From contig OX381709.1 of the NCBI GenBank assembly GCA_947462335.1, positions 66,456,609-66,520,608 of the forward strand: 64,000 bases of DNA. The letters are read 5' to 3'. Both the position numbers and the translations under genes were made by a program. This DNA is from Harmothoe impar (lineage: Eukaryota > Annelida > Polychaeta > Phyllodocida > Polynoidae). Shown piece by piece: positions 44,046 through 53,658 of the stretch (its first letter is position 1; every line of letters begins with the position of its first letter). A model generated the notes under the pieces. The model was given only the letters and a program-made list of their open reading frames with translations, did not search any database and was not told the origin of the DNA.

Positions 44046-45111
44046 ATTCTCCGTTTATCCCAGCTCTCCGTGAATCCCGTTTTCTGTTTATGCCATTCTC
44101 CGTTTATCCCGTTCTCCATTTTTCCCGTTCTCCCTTTATCTCGTGCTCCGTTTATCCCGTTCTCCATTTATCCCGTTCTCCGTTTATCCCCGCTCTCCCT
44201 TAATCCCGTTCTCCGTTTATCCTGTTCTCCCTTTATCCTGTTCTCCGTTTTTCCCTTCTCCATATATCTGGTTTTCCGTTTATCCGGTTCTCCATTTATC
44301 CAGTTCTCCATTTATCCGGTTCTCCGTTTATCCGGTTCTCCATTTATCCCGTTGTCCGTTTATCCCGTTTATCCCATTCTCCATTTATCCAGTTCTCTGT
44401 TTATCCAGTTCTCCGTTTATCCAGTTCTCCGTTTATCCCGTTCTCCGTTTACCCCAGTATATTTCCAGTATAGTGATATATAACAACCACATTCCAAAAT
44501 GTGTGAATTTAAATCCGCTTTCCCTTCTCCCTTCATCCCGTTCTCCCTTCATCCCGTTCTCCATTTATCCCGTTCCCCCTTAATCCCCTTCTCCATTTAT
44601 CCCATTCTCCATTTATCCCCTTCTGTTTATCCCGTTCTCCGTTTATCCCCGTTCTCCATTTATCCCCGTTCTCCGTTTATCCAGTTCCCCGTTTATCCCG
44701 TTCTCTGTTTATCCTGTTCTCCATTTACCCCAGTATATTTCCAGTATAGTGATATAACAACCACATTCCAAAATGTGTGAATTTAAATCCGCATGAAATT
44801 GTACTTTATAGCCAAATCCCGAAAATATATATGTGCAAAAATATCTGTTTACAGTATCCCGTTCTCCGTTTATCCCGCTCTCCGTTTATCCGTTCTCCCT
44901 CTATCCCGTTCTCCATTTATCCCGCTTTCCCTTCTCCCTTCATCCCGTTCTCCCTTCATCCCGTTCTCCATTTATCCCGTTCTCCCTTAATCCCGTTCTC
45001 CATTTATCCCATTCTCCATTTATCCCATTCTGTTTATCCCGTTCCCCATTTGTCCCGTTCTCCGTTTATCCCCGTTCTCCGTTTATCCCCGTTCTCCGTT
45101 TATCCGTTCTC
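44046..45111 (+). repeat. Minisatellite, about 16-bp unit (CCGTTCTCCGTTTATC)
   Basis: Dozens of copies of a CCGTTCTCC(G/A)TTTATC unit with CCCTTAATC and CATTTATC variants. Two 60-bp non-repeat spacers, each starting AGTATATTTCCAGTATAGTG (44456 and 44731), show that a larger block was duplicated. The Ser/Pro-rich ORFs in all three frames arise from the repeat and are not genes. Confidence 0.88.
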
Positions 45112-45290
45112 AATTGCTGGATGGATCATAGTGATGGACACCACGTAGCCAATATTTACATATATTATATAGTTTGATGAACTGCTATAGCTAAAGACCG
45201 CTATATTTTAGTCTTTTTTTTCATTTTCAAAGGTCCAAAGCCCTGAAAATATGCCCGGGACCCCCTACCGAGATTGCTTCTATATATTAG

Positions 45291-46289
45291 TATAATAAAC
45301 GATACTTTGTCCTTTATGATATTGTTATAGTATTAAGTAAAGAAACAAAGTCGACACAGTTCGGATCAAGTGTTACAGGTTGCGAATCAATAGGTTTATT
45401 CAGGAACCTAGACAGGCAAAGCTATAGCGGTGCGAACTCCCTATAGAGTTCGGAACGGGTCAGTAGGCTTGCAGCCGATACGATCACGGGGCCTCTGTCC
45501 AAGCGTGGATCCAGAGTGACCGACGAGTCCTATCGGATGCTGGGTATATATAGGCAGCCAGCCTGCGCGCGCACACGCAGACCGGAAGCCTATAGCGACC
45601 TCTGTCCATACCCCAAGCCCGGGGCAGATGCTGCCACCTGCCATCGGGCTGAAGGGTTCGGACGGAGTTCGCAACACAGCATCCAACAGAACCCATCATA
45701 TAAACCCCGTATAACCCTAGCCCCTACACTACCCCCTACCAGATAATAACTGGGAGGTAAATAATTAAGGTTAAAGTCCGAAAACACTTCGGACTGGCAT
45801 TATCTTATAAATACCACCTTAGGGGCTATAATATAGCTACACGTTAACAATATGACTGTTCTGATGAACACAAATAAGTTATTATTTACACACAACAATA
45901 TATATAGAGATTGTAATGAAAATTACACTCTACTCCCTTGGATAAATAGAGTTAACCTATATATATCGACCTTAGGTACACCTGAGGATATGAACACTTG
46001 AAAAGTATGGTATCACAAAGAAAAATTTTGTCCCTTCAAGACCCCGAGCTATTTACACTTGTTGTTATAATACTACTAGAAGTGATCAACACTATCACTT
46101 TCCTTATTAACTTTATATTAAAACATGTTATGACTTTAGGATAGTAAAAGATATCATACGTACTCCGCGTTGGAGATCCGGATCCTCCTGGCTTGAGATG
46201 GTGCATTCCGCCCGGTGTTCAGACCTACTTAGTTCAGCTCCTACTAACCGGATCAAGAAAGTTCATTAGCTCTACTCAAGAGCATGATG
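45291..46289 (-). repeat. Probable 3' LTR region of element C
   Basis: The distal end (45291-45315) matches the last 25 bp of the truncated 5' LTR. The start of this LTR cannot be fixed because the other copy is almost wholly deleted; it should lie somewhere below the end of ORF3 (46290). No ORF of note. Confidence 0.45.
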
Positions 46290-48294
46290 TTATTTATACA
46301 TATAAAAATTATGTCCCGCCTCCTGGCGTTCTTCGGACATATTTAGTATAGGAGCACTCGGTCCTGTAGATGGTATAAAAAAAACTTGGTGCGTCAGATA
46401 CTCTTCGAACGAGTCGAAGAGCGAACCTTCTGGAATGTGAAGGGCCAGGTTGTCCGTGTTCACTTTGTAGAAAACACGCACCTTCCCCTTCTTATTCGAG
46501 CCGAAGTCCAGGTTGCAGTTTTCCATCTGGTCTCCTCCGAAGGAGGTGTAGACCTGATGGTGTGCAGCCTGGATACGTTCCGCAGCAGCCTCCAACGAGA
46601 GTTTGTGCTTGCGGGCCATATGTCTAATAATGTCCGCTCGCCATTTGGGCATTCTTTGCTATCCCTCGCTCCCACGCTCACGCAGTCATATCTGATATAA
46701 TGCCGTACGTGAGTCTCCGTGATGTGACGTGCGAACCTGACCTTCGTAGGCCAGGTTTGGGGAGTGTCACGAGTCTCGTCAGCAGTTTGGCAAGTGGTAA
46801 AGGGACAGGGAGTGTCCGGAGACCACCTCGCCATTGCCCATGACAACTTTGCCTTCTGGTGGAAGGAGTAATACGTCTTCTTGGCATTAAGTACTTTCTC
46901 TAACAGCTCGAAGTGGTACAGTTGTACCGACTTGTCTAGTGGATCTTTCTTGATCCACTCTTCATCGTCGGAGTAGCCATCAGGCTCAATTGGTTAATCA
47001 AGCTGCCTCGGAGGATCCTCGGGACGACCTCATCGTCCTTCTGCCACGCCGAGTGTTGGTGAGGAGCCAGGATACTTCCTGACCCCCCTCCAGACGCACT
47101 CCCGCCAGCCGCCTCGTCAAGCTTCCCGGCCTCGTCCGAAGTATCCATTTCTGGATGCTCCGAACCCGACACAGGTTCCTTTGGAGGTGTATCATGGGGA
47201 GTAGGTATCCGTTTCAAAGGTCCCGGAGGTACCGGTTCTTTGAACGTGGCATTCACAGCAGCGGAAAGGGCCGCCCCGAGTAATGCTACCTTCTTGGCAC
47301 CTGTCTGCGGGGTGTCCTCTTCCATAGCCTCCTCCTGATCGAGTTGAGGCACTTCCACCGTGCTACTCGTTTTCGGACGAGCTCCGGTACTGTGCTCCGT
47401 CAACACTGCAGTAGCTGCAATGTTGGCGAGGGCCGCCGCAGTAGCCGCCACGGCAGGACTAGTGTCTAATTCCTGAGAGAAAGACAATAAGTCCGTTACC
47501 GGGGGCGGGATCTCCCGAACCGGAGCGGGCGTTGCCGTCCCTCCGGTTTTCTTCGCTCCGGTGTTCCCCTTACCCTTGGCAGTGGGTTCGGTCTTCACCT
47601 TTGAAGCCTCGTTTTTCAGGACCGTACGCAGATCCGTCTTGCCTTTTGCCTTCTTAGGATCCACCGGATCCTTCTTCTTCGTATCCTTCGCCACCGTGCT
47701 GCTGGTGGACGCCGGATCCTTCTTCTTAGTACTTGGAGTACTAACTTTCTTGGGGTCCGGCTTCTTCGGCTCAACCTTAGGTTGAGGCTTCTTGCCGGTC
47801 CCGGACTGCTTTACAGCCTTGGTACTGGTTCGGGAGTCGGACGACTTAGACCTACTCCGGCCAGTTTTCTGTCCGCCCCGAGTCTTCGGACCAGTGGCAT
47901 CGCTGTCCTCACCGCTGTCCTGCATGGACAGCTTCTGATTCACCGTCTTCTTTATAGTCGGTGAGATACTGAGGTTCACCAATCGGGAAGATCGGCAAGC
48001 GGCTCCGGTGGGTTCGGGCTCTCTTTCAGAGAGCTCGATTCCTTCAAGCAGTTCCAAGTCATCACTGCCTTCCGGCGAGGGTGACTTCTGACCGCGGATC
48101 GGGGAGATAGCGGGATCGACCTTCATCTCCGCCATACTCTCGCTGAGCTCATCCCCCGAGCTGGGGTTGGCCTCTACTAGTCCCAGAAGCCGTCTCCGGG
48201 TCAACGAGTGGTTCGGACTGGTGGAGCTGCTGCTCTGCCATCCTAACCGTTCACGGGGTGTCTTTACGACAGGTGGGTTTGACGGGAAACACAA
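46290..48294 (-). pseudogene. Element C third ORF: low-complexity basic protein with C2H2-like fingers, frameshifted
   Basis: The minus-strand frame 48294-46936 begins MCFPSNPPVV and is rich in Lys, Ser, Thr and Pro (repeated KKDP, TKKK). The product continues in other frames: DGYSDDEEWIKKDPLDKS into a segment around 46846-46650 with CPFTTC followed by RFARHITETH. A further frame (46652-46290) has IIRHMARKH after an upstream Cys pair. These look like two C2H2-like fingers. At least two frameshifts break it. It lies between integrase and the 3' LTR, where env sits in some elements, but no signal peptide or transmembrane segment is visible. Function unknown. Confidence 0.5.
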
Positions 48295-49300
48295 AGTTCC
48301 CCGCCGCCCTCACTGTCACAACGACCTCAGAAAAGAGTGTACTCGCTTACCAACTCTTTTAAATCACTTGCTCTTGTCTACTCCTTCCAAAAACACGATT
48401 TCGCCGCCGTCGCCTTACCGCCGCTACTGACTTGGTTGGGTACCAAAATCAATATGGCGGTTCCCTCACTTTTGTTTTTAAAACAAAGCGCATGCGCAGC
48501 GTCTCGCGTGACCCAATTCCATTCTAATCAGGTCACGACCTCTCCCGCCCGCAGCTCGGGCTGTGGGGATCACCATGCCACACGGGCGGCTCCCAAAAGT
48601 CCAATGTACTTTGAATAAAGAGCTCATCGGGAGTATTAGTGAATATATATGGGAAATCAAAGATTATCCCACCGGATTATCCGTCCACCACCCTCTGGGA
48701 TCACTCCTCTTTTCTTTCCATTGCCTTTGAGCGCCCCTGTCGGTAGCACACATAAAAACACATACGGACAACATAGGACACCACACTCGTTGTGTAAACA
48801 AGCTAGGTTACGGCCCCCCTAGCCACCAGCCTCCCAGCTAACAAAAAAACGTTTACATTACCAGGATTTAACGTTTGTAGAAGGTTTGCAAACGTTTGCA
48901 AAAACGTACATAGAACGTTTTTTTAACGTAAAAACGTTGACACTAAATAACGTTTTTATAACGTTATAGGCAAACGTTTGTCTGTAACGTATTATGAACG
49001 TTTTTTTAACGTTTCTCCCATAAGAAAACAAACCATCACTGCAGGTATAAACCCAGGTAACAAGTTGAAGTTGTTCAAACATTCTTTGAATGTCATTTAA
49101 CAAGTGAAATAACGTCCATTTCGTGAACTCTATTCAATGTTGAATTAATATCTATTCAATTATCATACTTTATATCAGTCTCGGACCCCGACTGTATGTA
49201 TACAGTCTGGGAGAATGCTTATGTTCTGGGTTGTAATGGATATCATCAATCTGGACATCACGGGTTTGAGTCCCACAATGGGTAGTAATTTTGATATCTG

Positions 49301-51373
49301 CACTGATAATAATGGCCCTGGAAATGTTAGTCACTACGGACTACATTTTTATAGTCACGTGAACGTAGAAAAAACGGCTATACCAAGTTAGTCACCTATG
49401 TCTATAGTAAGTTAGTCATATAGTCAACCTATAGTCATGCATTAAATAAGCTGATTTGGGATATATAGTCAAGTGACTATGAATTTAATGCTTTCATGCT
49501 CTAAAGTAGTCACACTGACCAATAGATATAGTCCATCATGAGACGGCAGGACGATAAGTTAGGACAAGTACCCCCCTGGCATCTACCCCCAAGACATCTA
49601 CCCTAGGGCCTACTATCTACCCCCTAGGACATCTACCCCAGGCCAACTACCACTACCTAAGACATCTACCCCCTTGGACTTTTACCCCTATGGGCATCTA
49701 TCCCTTGGAATTTTATCCCCTAGGACTTCTACCCCTTAGGACATCCCCTGCCTTGGAACCTACCCCCAGACATCTACCCCCTTGACATCTACCCCCTGGG
49801 GCATCTACCCCCTTTACTCTCTAGGACCTCTACTCCTAAGAACATCAACCCCCCACCGGCATACCCATATGTTTGAGTAATATCATGTGCAGGAGGTAGA
49901 TTTCTCCGGAGATATCAGGCATCTACCCCTGGACATCTACCCCCTGGGAATCTACCCCCTTGGACTTTTGTCCAGGGGTAGAAGTCCTAGGGGATACATG
50001 TCCCAGGGGATACATGTCCTGGGTAGGTGTCCAAGGGAGTGGAAGTCCTAGGGGGTAGATGTCCTAGGGGTAGATGTCCCAGGGGATAGATGTCCCAGGG
50101 GATAGATGTCCTGGGGTAGGTGTCCAAGGGAGTGGCAGTCCTAGGGGGTAGAATCCTGAGGGGATAAAAGCCCAGGGAATCAATATCCAAGGGGATAAAA
50201 GTCCTAGGGGGTAGATTTCCAGGGGGTAGATGTCCAGGGGTGGATGTCCAATGTCCCTTGAGAAATCGTCTCCCTCCACATGATATTATTGTCCCCAGGG
50301 GTAGATCTCCTAAAGGGGGTAGATGTCCAAGGGGATGGATGCCGTAGGGGATAGATGTCCAGGGGATAGGTGCCGAAGGGGATATAAGTCCTAGGTGGTA
50401 GATTCCCAGGGGGTAGATGTCCAGGGATAGATGTCTGATGTCCGTGGAGAAATCTACCCCCTCCACATGATATGACTTATCATGAGTATTTGGAGGGGGT
50501 TGCTGTCCCCAGGGGTAGAAGTCCCAGAGGGTAAAGGGGGTAGATGTTCAAGGGGATTGATGCCCTAGTGGGTAGAAGTTGTAAGGAGGTAAAAGTCCAG
50601 CGGATAGATGTCTAAGGGGATGAAAGTCCTAGGGGGGGGGAAGTCCTAGGGGATAGATTTCCAGGGGTAGAAGTCCAGGTGTTAATGTTGTGTTAATGTT
50701 GTGGTAATGTTTAGCATGTTTAGCACATCTACCCCTTGGACATCCATCCCCTGGACTTTTACCCCCTAATGACTTCTACCCCAAGGACAACCATCCCCTG
50801 GACTTTTATGTCCTAGGGGTTAGATTCTCAGGTGGTAGATGTCCAGGGGTAGATGTCTGGGGGTAGATGTCCAGGGGTAGATGTCCGGTGGTACCTGCCC
50901 TAACACCATTGGATAAAGTAGATGAGCATGGGCCATATGCCTGGCACACTATAACCCTTCACCCAGTCAACTTATGTATATTCTGGTCTGGAAGCCTAGA
51001 GATCCACAGTTACATGATCAGAATTTGAACAAAAACACATGATACTTCAATCAAAAGTGAGAATGCTTGTGTCCTATGATGCCTTTAGTAAATATACTTA
51101 ACATAACACAGGAGCTAATGCACAGGGGAATGTGTAAAGCAGTAGTTTAGCTAGAATAAGATGTGCCTACCTGAAGTCAGTTGAGCATTCAATTTTGAAT
51201 CCTAACTGTTTCCTGTGCACACATTCCTGTGACATCATCATTTTGTGTGATCCACATATAGTCACTACTGACTATCTTATGACTAATATGTGACTAACAT
51301 ATGTAATCACCTGACTACGGGGGTCAAAATATGGTGGTATAGTCAGTACTGACTATAGGTTTTATTATCAGTG
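49301..51373. mobile_element. Element G: nested element with CACTGATAATAA termini
   Basis: Perfect 12-bp inverted ends CACTGATAATAA and TTATTATCAGTG. Subterminal zones (49325-49530 and 51255-51360) carry many TAGTCA/TGACTA motifs in both orientations. The centre is a minisatellite. No coding region. It lies inside element F. Target duplication not clear. Confidence 0.58.
49560..50900. repeat. Strand-switching minisatellite (ACATCTACCCCC unit)
   Basis: Degenerate copies of a roughly 20-bp unit, GGACATCTACCCCCTA. From 49560 to about 49975 the unit is on the plus strand, from 49975 to about 50690 on the minus strand (GGGGTAGATGTCC), then plus again (50725-50800) and minus (50805-50895). ORFs across it are repeat artefacts. 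Confidence 0.8.
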
Positions 51374-51512
51374 TGTACAATGGCCCTCTATTACACTACT
51401 TTCCCTATCCAAACATGTAATATGTGTTATTACTATCCCAGCATTAGGGTATTTATGCTTCAAAAAGGCCAAATAAATAATGTAAAATAAACGAACCTAC
51501 GTTTTCCCAAGG

Positions 51513-51595
51513 TGGGATTCAAACACATGAGGCCATACACAACCTCATTCATGGTCATGTGACCATGGCTAACCAATCAGTGGTGGAGCTACCTC
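51513..51595 (-). repeat. tRNA-like sequence, minus strand
   Basis: On the minus strand it has GGTTAGCCATGG near the start and a B-box-like TGTTTGAATCCCACC near the end (51525-51540 on plus). Too degenerate for a tRNA; probably a tRNA-derived SINE head. Confidence 0.4.
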
Positions 51596-51706
51596 ATTAA
51601 GAAATGATCCAGGATCCTGGATCATTTTCTGAGTAGGTTATAATTATTTGATACAAATTTGTCCAGGGCTGTAATGGGCCTGGAGAGCTCGAGGCTGACT
51701 TTATAG

Positions 51707-51814
51707 TAGGGACCTTTAGCAAACCCGACGTAGCTCATTTAACATTTATCTTATGCTTTCAGCACGGCTATGTCTGCATTTAATGAGCTTTTACGTGGTT
51801 GCTAAAGGTCCCTA
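51707..51814. mobile_element. MITE copy 1 (TAGGGACCTTTAGCAA ends)
   Basis: 108 bp bounded by TAGGGACCTTTAGCAA and TTGCTAAAGGTCCCTA (one mismatch inside), with self-complementary TAGCTCATT...AATGAGCTTTTACG arms. TA at both edges is consistent with a TA-targeting MITE. Copies 2 and 3 are at 52275 and 52621. Confidence 0.72.
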
Positions 51815-51904
51815 TTGAGTTACATTGGGTTTGCTAAGGGTCCCTATCCCTATGCCCAGAAGGGTGCAGGAAACATTAATTGTACTAGCCACCTGTTCTG
51901 TAAC

Positions 51905-51972
51905 GTCCGCAATGGTCTAGTGGTTAGCATCTTGGATTTATGTGTGGGCAGCCTGGGTTCAATTCCCGGACA
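51905..51972 (+). repeat. tRNA-Glu-like sequence (probable SINE head or pseudogene)
   Basis: Acceptor ends GTCCG and CGGAC pair over 5 bp. A box TGGTCTAGTGG and B box GGTTCAATTCC fit consensus, and the T arm pairs. The anticodon arm does not form a proper stem, so it is unlikely to be a functional tRNA. The head resembles tRNA-Glu/Asp. Confidence 0.55.
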
Positions 51973-52274
51973 GATCATAATTTTGTCTCTGCTAAAAACG
52001 TGTGCATGTGGTGCATGATAAAAGTGTGGGAATAAGAGCTTACACACTATTCTCTCAATAGAGTGTTGGACGGTTAAGGCCATCAGTGCATAGTGGTCAT
52101 TGGGTGGAGACATTTCTCATCGCTCAATGTGTACCAACTGCCTCTACATCGCTGTTAAATGGTACATCGCCACTCAATGCTACATGTCTGCCCAATGATG
52201 CATCCTGTGTGATTATTCAGACCCTACCTTGTGTGTGGATATGGGTTGTTCTTCACACATGGAGGGCATGCGAA

Positions 52275-52385
52275 TAGGGACCTTTAGCAAACCCGACGTA
52301 GCTCATTAAACGCAGACGTATCCCATGCCTTTAGCACTGCTACATCTTCGTTTATGAGCTTTTAAGTGGTTGCTAAAGATCCCTA
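52275..52385. mobile_element. MITE copy 2 (TAGGGACCTTTAGCAA ends)
   Basis: 111 bp, ends TAGGGACCTTTAGCAA and TTGCTAAAGATCCCTA. Same self-complementary core as copy 1 with a few substitutions. The flanks on both sides carry GTGTGGATATGGG, hinting at a duplicated host segment. Confidence 0.72.
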
Positions 52386-52493
52386 ATAGCGGCCTCTATG
52401 CGTGTGGATATGGGCATAGTTTACCTTGGATCTCATGCAGACGACTCCACTTATGTTATTCTCTATAGTCCATTTACCTTCTTGATGTAGTTG

Positions 52494-52562
52494 CCTGGTT
52501 AGCTCAGGTAGTAGAGCCTGGGACTCTCCATCCAAGGGTTGGTGGATCGGTCCCCAATGGGG
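52494..52562 (+). repeat. tRNA-Lys-like sequence (degenerate)
   Basis: The start GCCTGGTTAGCTCAGGTAGTAGAGC matches a type-2 tRNA D arm (A box TAGCTCAGGTAG). The B box region GGTGGATCGGTCCCC is degenerate. Probably a tRNA-derived repeat. Confidence 0.45.
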
Positions 52563-52620
52563 TAGCATGGTTAGTATTTTGCAATGGGTATATACATGTG
52601 GGTAAAACGTAATGAGCTAC

Positions 52621-52738
52621 TAGGGACCTTTAGCAAACCCGACATAGCTCATTAAATTTTAACGCAGACGTATCCTATACTTTCAGCACTGCTACGTCTC
52701 CGTTTAATGAGCTTTTACGTTGTTGCTAAAGGTCCCTA
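52621..52738. mobile_element. MITE copy 3 (TAGGGACCTTTAGCAA ends)
   Basis: 118 bp, ends TAGGGACCTTTAGCAA and TTGCTAAAGGTCCCTA. Closest to copy 2 in the interior (GCAGACGTATCC). A partial extra end (AGCAAACCCAACCTAACTCA) follows directly at 52741. Confidence 0.72.
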
Positions 52739-52802
52739 ATAGCAAACCCAACCTAACTCAATAAACTGGGCCAGCTCTTGTGAGAAAGTGAGCCTGCATC
52801 TA

Positions 52803-52880
52803 CCAATGGCCTCGTTAGCTCAAGCAGGAGAGCCTGGGACAGCCAATCTAAAGGACCTGGGTACGATCCTCAGGGAGAAT
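52803..52880 (+). repeat. tRNA-like sequence (degenerate)
   Basis: D-arm-like CGTTAGCTCAAGCAGGAGAGC and a B box GGTACGATCC with tRNA-like spacing. The acceptor stem is weak. Treated as a tRNA-derived repeat. Confidence 0.45.
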
Positions 52881-53084
52881 TTTTGTCTGCATGTAACTAC
52901 AATGGTCACCAAAACCAAACCAAACCCTCTGCAAACCTTTTCCAAACTTTTTCCAAACGTTTTCTAGACGTTTAAAAAACGTTCTACAAAAACGTTTTGG
53001 TGTAACCTTTTACAAAGGTTTTCTTCCAAACCTGGTAGAAACGTTTGCAAACGTTTGGAAAACGTTTGTTGTTAGCTGGGCTAG

Positions 53085-53658
53085 GGCTCCGCGGAACGGG
53101 ATTACCGTTCGCATCAAGTAACCTGGCCGGAGGACACTCGTTCTTAACTAATAATCCAGCCTTGATTTTAGTTTTCCGTGCCCTCCTTCCTTCCTTCGCC
53201 TGCTTCCTCCGTACCCGACTCCTGGGGGTATCCGCCGACACCCCTTCCAAGGGTACAAATTTCGCCTCCGAACTCTCTTCTTCCATCTCCGTTTCCGGGC
53301 TGAGCTCCCTCCCAGCCCAAGCACGTAACCGAGCCACATGGCTCGTCCGGATACGTCGTGCTTCAGACTGGATCAATACAGTCGTCTGACTGATACACTC
53401 GACCACCGTGTGTGGTCCATCCCAGTTATTCGCCAGCTTGACATTACAGAGAGGTTCATGTAAGCGGATCACTTTATCCCCTGCTACAAACCGCCGCAAT
53501 TTAAATCCGGTGTCATAACCTACTTTTTGCCATGTAGCAGCTTTGAGCCAATGAGCCCGCACTGTTTCATAGGCAAATTTGAACCTCTCCCAGAGAGGTT
53601 CCACAAATAGCACCATACACGGCGCCTCCGGACTAATCCCCACCACTCCTAACACCAA
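53085..53658 (-). pseudogene. Element C integrase C-terminal fragment
   Basis: The minus frame contains FKFAYETVRAHW, then RFVAGDKVIRL, KLANNWDGPHTVVE and RIRTSHVARLRAW. This is the GPY/F-type C-terminal region of retroviral-like integrases (W-x-GP then HV-x-RL). The catalytic DDE core is absent upstream, where the sequence runs straight back into the gag knuckle region. After 53085 the reading frame enters element F, so the last residues of the open frame are not integrase. Confidence 0.68.

Larger units (their letters stand above)
48823..53080. mobile_element. Element F: 4.3-kb inverted-repeat element with CTAG duplication
   Basis: Inverted ends CCCAGCTAACA (48833) and TTGTTAGCTGGG (53069-53080). 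CTAG flanks both sides (48819-48822 and 53081-53084), a likely 4-bp target duplication. Subterminal regions of about 200 bp at both ends are packed with AACGTTT motifs. The left end has 10 extra bases before the repeat. No transposase ORF; the interior is filled by later insertions. It interrupts element C downstream of the integrase fragment. Superfamily not identified. Confidence 0.6.

Noticed and set aside
44016..45177. Overlapping Ser/Pro-rich ORFs over about 1.1 kb
   Set aside because: All forward frames are open because of the 16-bp minisatellite unit; no start context, splice sites or homology.
49987..50466. 159-aa ORF on the minus strand rich in LPPG and TSIPWD
   Set aside because: It is a direct reading of the ACATCTACCCC minisatellite.
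44030..51000. CRISPR-like arrays
   Set aside because: Repeats are degenerate minisatellites without uniform unique spacers, in a eukaryotic genome; no cas genes.
51905..51972. Functional tRNA-Glu gene
   Set aside because: A and B boxes and acceptor pairing are good, but the anticodon arm does not fold and it lies among tRNA-like repeats.
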